Below, piece after piece: positions 9,434-18,315 of a stretch of DNA of 64,000 nucleotides. The notes beneath the pieces are model-generated. The model searched no databases and was not told where the DNA came from. It saw only the letters and a program-made list of their open reading frames with translations. How positions within the stretch are numbered: position 1 is the stretch's first letter; each line of letters starts with the position of its first letter. Origin of the DNA: Aristophania vespae (lineage in GTDB: Bacteria > Pseudomonadota > Alphaproteobacteria > Acetobacterales > Acetobacteraceae); contig NZ_CP047652.1 of assembly GCF_009906835.1 (NCBI RefSeq), positions 1,302,001 to 1,366,000 on the forward strand, written 5' to 3'. The position numbers and the translations under genes were made by a program.

Positions 9434-10876
9434 TTATTTCACGATATTGTCTTTGGCCTTTTTGACAAGAGATGATGTAGAGCGGCCTTCAATGAGATCA
9501 ACAAGAGCAACACGTCCATTATATTGCTTGACAAAATCCCCACCCACTACTTGGCTTTCAGTGTAATCAGCACCTTTTACAAGTACGTCAGGCCTTAAAG
9601 CTTTGATCGCTTCTAAAGGTGTATCTTCGTCAAAAAGCACTACCAAATCAACATCGCGCAATGCACCAACCACCGTAGCGCGGGCTATTTCATCCTGAAT
9701 AGGGCGTGAATCACCCTTTAAACGCTTTACAGAACTATCTGTATTTAGAGCCACAATCAGCTTGTCACCCTCTCGTGCAGCAGCTCGTATCAAGCTTATA
9801 TGGCCTGGGTGAACAAGGTCAAAACACCCGTTTGTAAAAACTACCTGCGCTCCATGATGGTGCCAGTTTTGGACGATATCTTGCGCTTCTTCAATTGAAA
9901 CCAGCTTACCAGCATCATGCATTTCATTGCGCAGCTCCTGGCTTAGCTCTGCACGTGACACAGTGGCCGTTCCTAATTTGCTAACAGAAATAGCTGCGGC
10001 GGTGGTTGCGATAACTATGGCTGTTTCCAGCGGCTGACCAGCAGAAAGCACACTGGCGACAGTTGCTAAAACCGTATCACCTGCACCTGAAACATCACTC
10101 ACTTCAGATTTACGCACTGATGCGTGCGTCATCTTCCCATTTTTACGCCACAAGGTCATGCCGTCTTCAGAGCGCGTTAACAGGACATCGCCCCCAAATT
10201 GCTCTGATGCCTTTTGTGCTGCCCGCTCAATTTCTTGTTCTGTCCGTAAAGAAAGACCCGTTGCCTGCGTCATTTCTGCGCGGTTCGGCGTTACCAGTGT
10301 CGCTCCTCGATATCCAACAAATGATTTACGTTTAGGATCAACGATGATTGGTATGTTTTTTTTACGACCCGCTTCTATCACAGCTGCGAGCACTTCATCA
10401 GAAAGAACACCCTTTGCGTAGTCAGAGCAAACTAACACATCAGATTCTGCAATAGCTGCTTGCGCAGCTGCAATAATACGTGCTGTCACATCACTTGAAA
10501 AAGGTTTGATACATTCTTCATCAATGCGTACAATTTGTTGGTTACCGCTAAGCACGCGGGTTTTAGTGATCGTTGTCCAATTTGGATCTCTTACCACACC
10601 ATCTAAATTAACATTAGACCAGGGCTTGAGGATATCAAGCAACATATCACCAGACTGGTCCTCTCCTACAACACCGATAAGATTGACCTGACTTCCTAAA
10701 GCAGCAGCATTAACGGCAACATTGGCCGTACCACCCGGAACGTCAGAAAACCGCGAATGCAATAAAACCGGAACAGGTGCTTCGGGAGATATACGGTTAA
10801 CCGATCCAAAAATATATCGATCAAGCAATAAATCGCCAACAACACAGAGGCGGCCGAACGTAAAATTTTCAATCAT
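9434..10876 (-). CDS. hldE: Bifunctional heptose 7-phosphate kinase / heptose 1-phosphate adenylyltransferase
   Basis: 480 residues, the usual length of HldE (RfaE). It performs two steps of ADP-L-glycero-D-manno-heptose synthesis: phosphorylation of heptose 7-phosphate at C1 and, after GmhB removes the 7-phosphate, transfer of AMP from ATP. The N-terminal PfkB/ribokinase domain (about 1-320) shows GGTANVAVNAAALGSQV and the catalytic anion-hole motif DVSGAGDTVLA. The C-terminal nucleotidyltransferase domain (about 345-475) shows VFTNGCFDLVHPGHISLI, with the HPGH signature, and ALNTDSSVKRLKG. It is followed on the same strand by the AGE gene and preceded by gmhB 23 bases upstream, a heptose pathway pair. 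gmhA and hldD are not in the window. Confidence 0.97.
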   Translation of the reverse strand: MIENFTFGRLCVVGDLLLDRYIFGSVNRISPEAPVPVLLHSRFSDVPGGTANVAVNAAALGSQVNLIGVVGEDQSGDMLLDILKPWSNVNLDGVVRDPNWTTITKTRVLSGNQQIVRIDEECIKPFSSDVTARIIAAAQAAIAESDVLVCSDYAKGVLSDEVLAAVIEAGRKKNIPIIVDPKRKSFVGYRGATLVTPNRAEMTQATGLSLRTEQEIERAAQKASEQFGGDVLLTRSEDGMTLWRKNGKMTHASVRKSEVSDVSGAGDTVLATVASVLSAGQPLETAIVIATTAAAISVSKLGTATVSRAELSQELRNEMHDAGKLVSIEEAQDIVQNWHHHGAQVVFTNGCFDLVHPGHISLIRAAAREGDKLIVALNTDSSVKRLKGDSRPIQDEIARATVVGALRDVDLVVLFDEDTPLEAIKALRPDVLVKGADYTESQVVGGDFVKQYNGRVALVDLIEGRSTSSLVKKAKDNIVK

Positions 10877-10899
10877 GCTACCATCACTCAGTCAATAAT

Positions 10900-11400
10900 T
10901 TAGAATTTAAGAAGAGGGGATACGAAGTTATCGAGGTTTTTACCATCAAATAGATATCCTTTTAACCCCGCGGCGCGGGCCGCCTGAATGTCTGTGTCAC
11001 GATCACCGACGAGAAAAGAATTTTCTTTATCAATATCAAACTCCTTAAATGCCTTTTCGATCATTCCAGGATTGGGCTTACGATCATGATGGTCGCATCT
11101 ATAACGCTCAATAATAGCCTGTGGGTGATAAGGAGAAATATAAAACTTATCGATATGCGCACCCCACAATGAAAGCTGCGACTGAATATGCTCGTTAAAA
11201 AGACGAGCCTGTTCTTCAGTATATAAACCCCGCGCTATGCCTGACTGATTTGTTACAACAATAACGAGATACCCGCATTTATTCATACGAGCAATTGCCT
11301 GAGGAGCGCCCTCTATGAAAGAGAAATCTTCGATACGATGTGGGTAACCAACATCGACGTTAATAACACCATCACGGTCAAGAAAAACAGTTGGGGTCAT
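10900..11400 (-). CDS. gmhB: D-glycero-D-manno-heptose 1,7-bisphosphate 7-phosphatase
   Basis: 166 residues from ATG at 11400; the frame also allows a TTG start at 11436, but MTPTVFLDRDGVINVD is the normal beginning of the family. It is a HAD-family phosphatase that removes the 7-phosphate between the two HldE reactions. Motif I is FLDRDGVINVD, motif II is VVTNQSGIARG, and motif III/IV is DRKPNPGM followed by FLVGDRDTDIQAARAAG. The usual zinc loop (CPHHP then CDCRKP in E. coli) reads SPYHP and HHDRKP here, so most zinc ligands are absent. It lies 23 bases upstream of hldE and is probably co-transcribed with it. A histidinol-phosphatase role is possible by family, but the hldE context argues for GmhB. 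Confidence 0.92.
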   Translation of the reverse strand: MTPTVFLDRDGVINVDVGYPHRIEDFSFIEGAPQAIARMNKCGYLVIVVTNQSGIARGLYTEEQARLFNEHIQSQLSLWGAHIDKFYISPYHPQAIIERYRCDHHDRKPNPGMIEKAFKEFDIDKENSFLVGDRDTDIQAARAAGLKGYLFDGKNLDNFVSPLLKF

Positions 11401-11530
11401 TTGTAAGTCTGCACTCACTATAAAAAAATATGACAAAATGACTGAAAGACATTCTGCCTTTCAAAATGGAAGCGTGTTGCTTTCAAACCATCAAGCGTTA
11501 ATCTTTGAGTATAATTGATTTTTAAAAGCA

Positions 11531-13243
11531 TCATGCGGCCCAATACATTAGTTTTAGTGCTTCCTGAAATACGACATCAACCGGAATTGTTTTAAGGCAT
11601 AGCGCCCCAACACCACAGTGCCGTACGTCATTAACACCACACCCCGCACAAGGCACTTTTCGACTAATTACAAGACCGCCCTGATTTTGCCCCCATTCCT
11701 GCCAATTTAAACGAGGCACGCTAACACTAATAACCGGAACCCCTCTCACAGCGGCCAGGTGTCGAGGTCCGCTGTCATTACCAATCATCAACGCCGCATA
11801 ACTGATAACAATATCAAACAAATTAGGATCAAGTTTATCTAAAACATGAATGCCGTCACTGTTACTTAACTTTGAAGCAACCTCGCTCTGATGGTCGACA
11901 AAAAACACAACTTCTTTATGCGTTTCTGCCCTCAACCTTTGAGCAAGTTCTATAAAATGCTCTAAGGGCCACATATTTAATGTGTGACGGGCACCTGTAT
12001 GAATAACGACGTAATCTTTTTCTTTTAATGAAAAAGGTTTTAGTTTCGTAATATCATCTTGATAGCTTTGCCGTTCGACAACAGGTTGGCGCTGATGAGC
12101 CACCCGATCAAGTGCATCAACAAGCATCATCACATGGGCTGCGTGATTAATAACCGGCTTGCTATTAAATTTTTCTCTCGAAATAACTTCAATACCATAA
12201 TCTAAAAAATGAAATCTTTCTGGAGAAAACCCAACACGATAGCGCGTATTACACCATAATAATAATTCGCGACTTTCATGCCCGGTCTGTAAATCAATAG
12301 CCAGGTCAAATTGTTCTTTACTTAAAGCTTTTTGTAGTTTTTCTTTATTTTCGGCTGTTAAATACCGCCTCTCAGCATCGTGTGAATAAGACAGATTAAT
12401 AGCGATCAAAGCGTCACAAACACCGCTAGCTTTCAAAATTTCATGGACGGCTGGTTGTGCAATAATCGTAATATGCGCATTTTGATAAATATCACGCAAA
12501 CGTTTTATAGCCGGTAATGACGCAGAAACATCTCCCAACTGATCAACCCGAAGCACAACCAAACGCTTTATGTTTTTAGACGAAAACTCTGACGGCGAAT
12601 GATGTACTTGGGGAGGAAAAGCTAGAACAGAATTAAACAAATCATCTTTTTCCACCGATAAAGATGGAACAAATGCGTCGGACATTTCCATGTCTCTAGC
12701 AAAATCGGGCAAAAACATACGGTCCGGGACTGTGCGAACAAAACGCCTCATTTTCGTAATCATTTTTTTGCCATTAAACGCAAAAACCCAAAGCTTATGC
12801 TTAGTTTCTGGCAAAAACTGACTATCTACCCATAAATTCGCTGCCCAAATATAAACAGGACCTTTTTTACCGATTAAAGAAGGTGTTGTTTGAGCTAAAA
12901 TTTTTTCATCTTTACCCAAACTTACAACCGCACGGTCACATTTCTCTAATGAAAAAATAAGAACACGATATGCTATTACGCCAGTTAATACTGGCATTCC
13001 GCTTTTATCTTTTAAGGTGCCAATTTGCACTAAAGTCATGCAGCGCCGCATTTTGCCAAATGGCAAGAGCAAGCTATTTAGAAGGATCTTGCTGATAACA
13101 GGAAAACGATCTACCCAACAAAAACGCCTGGGGATTATTACTGACATGCTACCCTCAGCTGGCAGCGCCCATGATTTGATCTCTGGCAGAGATAGATCCT
13201 CATTTTTTTGTGAGGTCGATTTATAATTATCTGCCAAAATCAT
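11531..13243 (-). CDS. Glycosyltransferase family 9 protein (heptosyltransferase-like), paralogue 3
   Basis: 570 residues. The C-terminal GT9 domain (about 226-565) matches those of the genes at 3640 and 5808: LVVLRVDQLGDVSASLPAI, VIHTGARHTLNMWPLEHF, GNDSGPRHLAAVRG, and the terminal cysteines (VPCAGC, HCGVGALC). The N-terminal 215 residues lack TPR repeats; instead there is a region with YIWAANLWVDSQF, which resembles the YNAWIDFSKF part of the middle region of the other two. So this is a shorter relative that lost, or never gained, the TPR part. It is the first gene of the minus-strand glycan block, just upstream of gmhB-hldE, consistent with a heptosyltransferase of the LPS core. The Shine-Dalgarno is weak. 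Confidence 0.82.
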   Translation of the reverse strand: MILADNYKSTSQKNEDLSLPEIKSWALPAEGSMSVIIPRRFCWVDRFPVISKILLNSLLLPFGKMRRCMTLVQIGTLKDKSGMPVLTGVIAYRVLIFSLEKCDRAVVSLGKDEKILAQTTPSLIGKKGPVYIWAANLWVDSQFLPETKHKLWVFAFNGKKMITKMRRFVRTVPDRMFLPDFARDMEMSDAFVPSLSVEKDDLFNSVLAFPPQVHHSPSEFSSKNIKRLVVLRVDQLGDVSASLPAIKRLRDIYQNAHITIIAQPAVHEILKASGVCDALIAINLSYSHDAERRYLTAENKEKLQKALSKEQFDLAIDLQTGHESRELLLWCNTRYRVGFSPERFHFLDYGIEVISREKFNSKPVINHAAHVMMLVDALDRVAHQRQPVVERQSYQDDITKLKPFSLKEKDYVVIHTGARHTLNMWPLEHFIELAQRLRAETHKEVVFFVDHQSEVASKLSNSDGIHVLDKLDPNLFDIVISYAALMIGNDSGPRHLAAVRGVPVISVSVPRLNWQEWGQNQGGLVISRKVPCAGCGVNDVRHCGVGALCLKTIPVDVVFQEALKLMYWAA

Positions 13244-13608
13244 ATAAAACCCAGATACCTTTTGAAGCTCTATAAATATAAGGGCGATAATAATAGATTA
13301 TAAATTAGAAGTAAATTTTAATTTCTTAAAAATAATTAAAGTGAATTATGTCACAAATGTGTCTATTAAAATTGAACTATGAAAAATTGTGAAATATAAA
13401 CAAAATCTTAAAAATTTATTAAAATTTACATACTCGCAATAAAAACAAAAAAACTATTATTAAAATTATTTTTCGTATTTAATCTTATTTAAAATAACTT
13501 ATAGTGAAAAATTTTGTATTACTTTTTGTGCGTTATATCATTTTCATATTGTTCTACTCATCATGTCTCCCTAAAGTGCCATTGTTCGGATAATTATAAA
13601 GGAAAATA
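13244..13608. promoter_or_regulatory. Divergent AT-rich intergenic region between the glycan block and lptF
   Basis: 365 bases separate the minus-strand GT9 gene from plus-strand lptF. The DNA is strongly AT-rich with many A and T runs and has no convincing reading frame. It must hold promoters for both directions, but I cannot pick boxes with confidence. AAAGGA at 13598-13603 is the ribosome binding site of lptF, six bases before the GTG start. Confidence 0.6.
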
Positions 13609-14769
13609 GTGAGTCGGAATCACATTATGGAGCGTCCTTTTTTAAAGCTCCTGGATCAATATATAACAAAGCAGCTTTTGCTCTCGCTTTTAGGCTTAAC
13701 TTTTGGAGCAATTGCCCTTATCTGGCTTACACAATCGCTACGCTTTGTTTCTCTTATTGTGCAACATGGCCTGGCTCTGAAGGCGTTTTTACACCTCACA
13801 CTTCTCATGATACCTAGTTTCGCCGCTATTATCTTACCTGTCACAACATTTCTTGTTATTTTATTTACCTATCAAAAATTAAGTCACGACAAAGAATTAG
13901 TCATTTTACAATCTATGGGACTTTCTTCTCTTAGATTAGCACGCGCCGGTTTGTTCTGCGGTGGCATTGCCACACTAATATGCTATTGCCTAACATTATG
14001 GCTGGCACCAGCATCCTATCATGCTTTTCACCGTTACGAATTCAAGATAAGAAACCGAATTGCTGCCTTTTTACTTGAAGAAGGCGTCTTTACTACTGTT
14101 TCTCCGACCATGACAATCTATATTCACCGTAGGCATAATGAAAATGAATTTTACGGTGTTCTAATTCAGGATAATAAAAACGCAACAAAACCTGTCACAA
14201 TTTTTGCAGAACGCGGAACATTGATATCACGGCCCGAAGGACCAAGATTAGTGCTCTCTAACGGCACAAGACAGCAGTTAAACCGATCCACGCAAAAAAT
14301 AAGCATGTTGGATTTCAAAAATGATACCCTTGATCTAGACGGGCCAGTAACACCTCAAAAAATAAATCGGGAAGCATCAGAGCTGCCACTTCTCACATTG
14401 CTTCATCCGCCTCATGATACCCCTAAGCGCCTTCAAAACAAATTGAAGGTTGAGGGCTGGAATCGGCTTATTACACCGTTATTTACTCTTTCTTATAGTA
14501 TCATCGGTGTTGTATGTATTTTAAGAACCCGCTTTTCGCGTCACAGTAATATTGTGAGACCTTTTGTAGCGGTTGTGCTTGTTATAGCTCTTTTATTATT
14601 TTCTTTAATGCTCAAAAACATGGCAGAAAGAGAACTTACTTTCATTTTCTTCCTTGCCCTAGAAGCTATTTTGCCGGCAATTATAGGTATAACAAGCCTA
14701 ATTTTATCGTCATCTTCTAAAAACCGGAAAACCAAATCAGCTCTTTCCAACCTTAAGGTGCCAATGTGA
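13609..14769 (+). CDS. lptF: LPS export ABC transporter permease LptF
   Basis: 386 residues, an inner-membrane subunit of the LptB2FG complex that extracts LPS from the inner membrane and pushes it to the LptC-LptA bridge. It has the YjgP/YjgQ layout: membrane helices near residues 20-45, 60-85 and 105-130, a periplasmic beta-jellyroll from about 140 to 270, and three C-terminal helices from about 290. DQYITKQLLLSLLGL and SHDKELVILQSMGLSSLRLA (coupling helix region) are typical. The start is GTG with AAAGGA six bases upstream; ATG at 13627 is an alternative. The stop overlaps the lptG start in a GTGA quartet, so the two are translationally coupled. Confidence 0.95.
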   Translation: MSRNHIMERPFLKLLDQYITKQLLLSLLGLTFGAIALIWLTQSLRFVSLIVQHGLALKAFLHLTLLMIPSFAAIILPVTTFLVILFTYQKLSHDKELVILQSMGLSSLRLARAGLFCGGIATLICYCLTLWLAPASYHAFHRYEFKIRNRIAAFLLEEGVFTTVSPTMTIYIHRRHNENEFYGVLIQDNKNATKPVTIFAERGTLISRPEGPRLVLSNGTRQQLNRSTQKISMLDFKNDTLDLDGPVTPQKINREASELPLLTLLHPPHDTPKRLQNKLKVEGWNRLITPLFTLSYSIIGVVCILRTRFSRHSNIVRPFVAVVLVIALLLFSLMLKNMAERELTFIFFLALEAILPAIIGITSLILSSSSKNRKTKSALSNLKVPM

Positions 14770-15968
14770 GTCGTCTTTTAGGAGCTTGGAACCATAGACA
14801 GGCTGCTCTCGCACGACTTTATAAAAAGTTCGAAACAAAAGGCTATATGGAAAAAGCTGGTTTCCCTTATTTATTATCAAAATATGTTTTTTTACGTTTC
14901 TTTCTAACAGGCTGTACTTTAGTTTTAGCTCTAACAAGTCTTATTTCATTATTCGATTTCATAGATCTTTTAAGAAGAGCGGCCAGCCACCCTAACGTGG
15001 CCATAAGCTCTATTTTAGAAATTGCCGGTCTTCATATTCCCTATTACGCCTTATACGTCCTGCCTTTTGGCCTGCTTTTAGGGGGTATTATCTGTTTTTC
15101 CCGCCTAGCACGGTCTTCCGAATTAGTAGTGGCGCGTGCAGCTGGTATTTCAGTATGGCAATTTCTGGCCAGCCCCGTTTTATGTTCTTTTTTATTAGGG
15201 ATTTTTTTTACAACAGCAATCACGCCTCTATCTTCGTACATGTACCGCAAGGCAGAAAGGCTTGATAAAATTCTTCTTCAAAATAATTCTCATAAAATTG
15301 GTCTAAAGCAGGACTCATTATGGTTATGGCAAAAAGATAACAGCCTGACCCCCTCAGGTAGTGCCATTATTCATTTGGAAAAACCTTATATAGAAGGCGA
15401 GCACCTTAAAGCCTCCAACATCACCCTATTTCGCCTGGATTCACACGCTCATTTATTATTGCGTATTGAAGCACCCAAAGGAGATATGTTTGCCGCTTTA
15501 TGGCATTTTGAAAATGCCGTCAGCTTTCAGCCATCACATCAACCTCAAAATCTGGGCCTGGTGACGCTTGCTTCAACTCTTGATATTGAACGTATACGGA
15601 ACCACGCAGCCCGGGCAGATACAATTTCTATATGGGCATTGCCGCGTGCTATTCACTTGCTCAGCCAATCAGGCTTTTCTACAATACAATTAAAATTACA
15701 CTTTCAGTCTTTATTGGCTCTTCCCTTCTTAGCTGGTACAATGACACTTATTTCAGCTGGTTTTTCAATGAGGCCTTCGCGACGTGGGGGGATAGCGCGA
15801 CTCCTTTCTATAGGTATATTAACGGGTTTTGCACTTTTTGCTGTTTCGAAAATTGCAGAACAATTAGGTAAATCTGGGGCACTTCCGCCAATTTTTGCGG
15901 CATGGGCTCCTACAGCAGCCGGGTTATGTATTGCAACAGCCCTGCTATTATTTATGGAGGACGGTTAA
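14766..15968 (+). CDS. lptG: LPS export ABC transporter permease LptG
   Basis: 400 residues, partner of LptF in the LptB2FG transporter. It shows the same fold: N-terminal helices (FLTGCTLVLALTSLISLFDF near residue 50), the conserved coupling segment SRLARSSELVVARAAGISVW, a periplasmic domain at about 175-300 and C-terminal helices with SMRPSRRGGIARLL. It starts at GTG overlapping the lptF stop; the first 30 residues are unusually polar and ATG at 14847 could be the real start. Its TAA overlaps the ATG of lptD, so lptF, lptG and lptD form one tightly packed operon. Confidence 0.93.
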   Translation: MSRLLGAWNHRQAALARLYKKFETKGYMEKAGFPYLLSKYVFLRFFLTGCTLVLALTSLISLFDFIDLLRRAASHPNVAISSILEIAGLHIPYYALYVLPFGLLLGGIICFSRLARSSELVVARAAGISVWQFLASPVLCSFLLGIFFTTAITPLSSYMYRKAERLDKILLQNNSHKIGLKQDSLWLWQKDNSLTPSGSAIIHLEKPYIEGEHLKASNITLFRLDSHAHLLLRIEAPKGDMFAALWHFENAVSFQPSHQPQNLGLVTLASTLDIERIRNHAARADTISIWALPRAIHLLSQSGFSTIQLKLHFQSLLALPFLAGTMTLISAGFSMRPSRRGGIARLLSIGILTGFALFAVSKIAEQLGKSGALPPIFAAWAPTAAGLCIATALLLFMEDG

Positions 15969-18312
15969 TGCCTGGACTTGGAAATTTTCCGTCCGGTTTA
16001 AAGAAGCGATTTCCCTTACTATGCTTAGCCCTTACAGGCTCGGCATTAGGTATTTTAACACATTCTGCTTCTTCTTACGCCCAGGACAATTTAAATGCTC
16101 ACCAGGCATCCGACAAAAAAAATAAGACTATTTTAACCCCCCTCACCATGCCTCATCACAGGAGCCCTTAACTTATCTGGCAGATCATGAAAGCTATGAT
16201 AAAACTGGCCTTATTATATGGAAAGGCAATGTGCGCGTCTGGCAAGGAGATCAGGCTCTTCGGGCTGACAAAATAACGTACGACCGTGCTTCAGGCATCA
16301 TGACAGCCAATGGGCATGTCGCCTTTGTGCAGCAAGATGGCAGCACAACTTATGCTGACCATATTGAGCTCACTCAGGGCTTGAAAGATGGTATTGGCAG
16401 CGCTGTTTACATGCGTATGCAACAAAATGCTAAATTAGCAGCCACCGGCCTTAGACGCACCAGTGGCGTTTTGAATGATTTTTCTAACGTTGTTTATACG
16501 GCCTGTGCTCTTTGTGAAAAAAATCCTGACTTGCCACCTTTTTGGCAAATTCAAGCCTATGGAGCCACTCAGGACAAAGAGCATACAAATATTGAGTTTA
16601 ACCATGCTTGGCTGAAAATGCTGGGCATTCCGGTATTTTATTTTCCCTATTTTGCCGTAACCGATCCCACTGTCAAACGCCATAACGGTTTTTTAATTCC
16701 TAACATAAGCCCACATGACCGCTATCTTGGAACCTATTTCACAATCCCCTATTTTTGGGATATTGATGACCAGCAGGATATCACTTTTGAACCTTTGGTT
16801 GCGACCAAAACCGGCCCGCAACTAAGTGCAATTTATCGTAACAGGCTTAATTTTGGTCGGCTCAAAATCAAAGGTGGTGTAGCTGACGATACGCGTAGAA
16901 ACTCACCCTACACAAACCCTTTTGGTCAGAGATATGACAATACCAGTAAGCATGGTGCGCAGGGTTACATTTTTGCCAATGGTGATTTTGCCATAAATCG
17001 TCATTGGTATGGGGGCTTTGACGTCAATGTCGCCAGCTCTGCCAATTACATGCGCGATTATCGCATTCCTGGTTATGGTAATGATACGCTTGGGTCAAAT
17101 ATTTATGTCGAAGGATATGGTGTAGGGTCATTTCTCAGACTTGACGCACAGGGATATCAGGGTCTTAACCGGGGCATTATTAATAATTCCGAACTTCCTT
17201 TTGCGCTGCCCCGTTTAACTTACGAATTTCAGGGAGAGCCCGATCCTCTTGGTGGCCGCTTAAGTGTACATTCAACAGACTTTTTTGTTTATCGCTCCCG
17301 CGGCGCAGTAGATCAGCGTGGCGAGCTTGCTTTGCAATGGGATAGGCCATTTCACAATAATCTGGGCCAACAGTGGCTGTTAACTGGACGTGTTGATACA
17401 ACGCTGTATCATGCCAAACATTTAGAAGAGCAGCCTAATTATGGTCATGGTGGCGGCCATGTAAGAGGATTTGTTCTTCCGACTGTAGCTTTAAAAATGA
17501 ACTGGCCTTTCTTACGCACCTTTGCAAAGGGCCATGGAAGCCAGATTTTTGAGCCTATCATTCAGCTCATTGCAGCACCTAACATGGGCAATTCCATAAA
17601 CAGAAATTTGCCTAATGAAGATAGTTTAACCTACGAATTTACTGACACAACATTATTTGCCCTAAATCGCTATATGGGAACTGATCGCCTTGATAGCGGC
17701 TTACGCGCCAATGTTGGTATTCACCAAAACTGGAGCTGGAATGGGCATTCAGTTGATATGCTTGTTGGAGAAAGTTTTCAGGAACATATAGATCGCAATC
17801 GCCTTCCATATTCTGGGTTAGATCATCACGTTTCTGACCCCATTGGGCGCATTACGATCACGCCAAATCAATATGTGGATTTAACAGCGCGCGGACGCTA
17901 TAACCCCTGGCGCGGTAATTTTGACTATGGTGAAGCTTTATTATCCACCGGGTTACCCTTCCTACGCTTTACTGGCGGCTATGTGTATGAGCCTATCACG
18001 CCTTATTATCTCTATCGCACGAATTACAGGCGTTTTAGGCCCAATCTACCATCTTTGAGACCAACTAACGAACTAACCGGCCGTGTTACGGCCAAAATTG
18101 GGCAATATCATGTTTCCGCTTATACGCGGCGCGCCATGCAACAAAAGAAATTTGTCGCAAATGGTGGTGATGTCGGTTATGAAAATGATTGTTTTGGGCT
18201 AGACGTTATTTATATCCGTCAATACACCTATGTAGGTGGCGAGAAACGAAACTCGACTGTTTTGCTCAATTTCTTCTTTAAAACCATAGGCACATTCGGG
18301 GTTAACGGCTGA
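15968..18312 (+). CDS. lptD: LPS-assembly protein LptD, interrupted by a one-base frameshift
   Basis: Outer-membrane beta-barrel protein that, with LptE, inserts LPS into the outer leaflet. The ATG overlaps the lptG stop and begins a signal peptide ending near SSYAQDN. The frame then stops at 16171, while the rest (LTYLADHESYDKTGLIIWKG, an OstA/LptA-like jellyroll, then the barrel to 18312) lies one frame back. Adding one C to the run CCCCCC at 16137-16142 joins them into about 781 residues, normal for LptD. A shift at the earlier A8 run would hit TAA at 16123 and cannot be the repair. The cysteines visible in the mature part include YTACALCEKN near the jellyroll-barrel boundary and one near the C-terminus. 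surA follows after 3 bases. Most likely a sequence error; phase variation is the alternative. Confidence 0.9.
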
Positions 18313-18315
18313 GTT

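Noticed and set aside
16115-16122. Programmed slippage at the A8 run as the way to read lptD
   Set aside because: A minus-one shift there meets TAA at 16123-16125 at once, so it cannot give full-length LptD.
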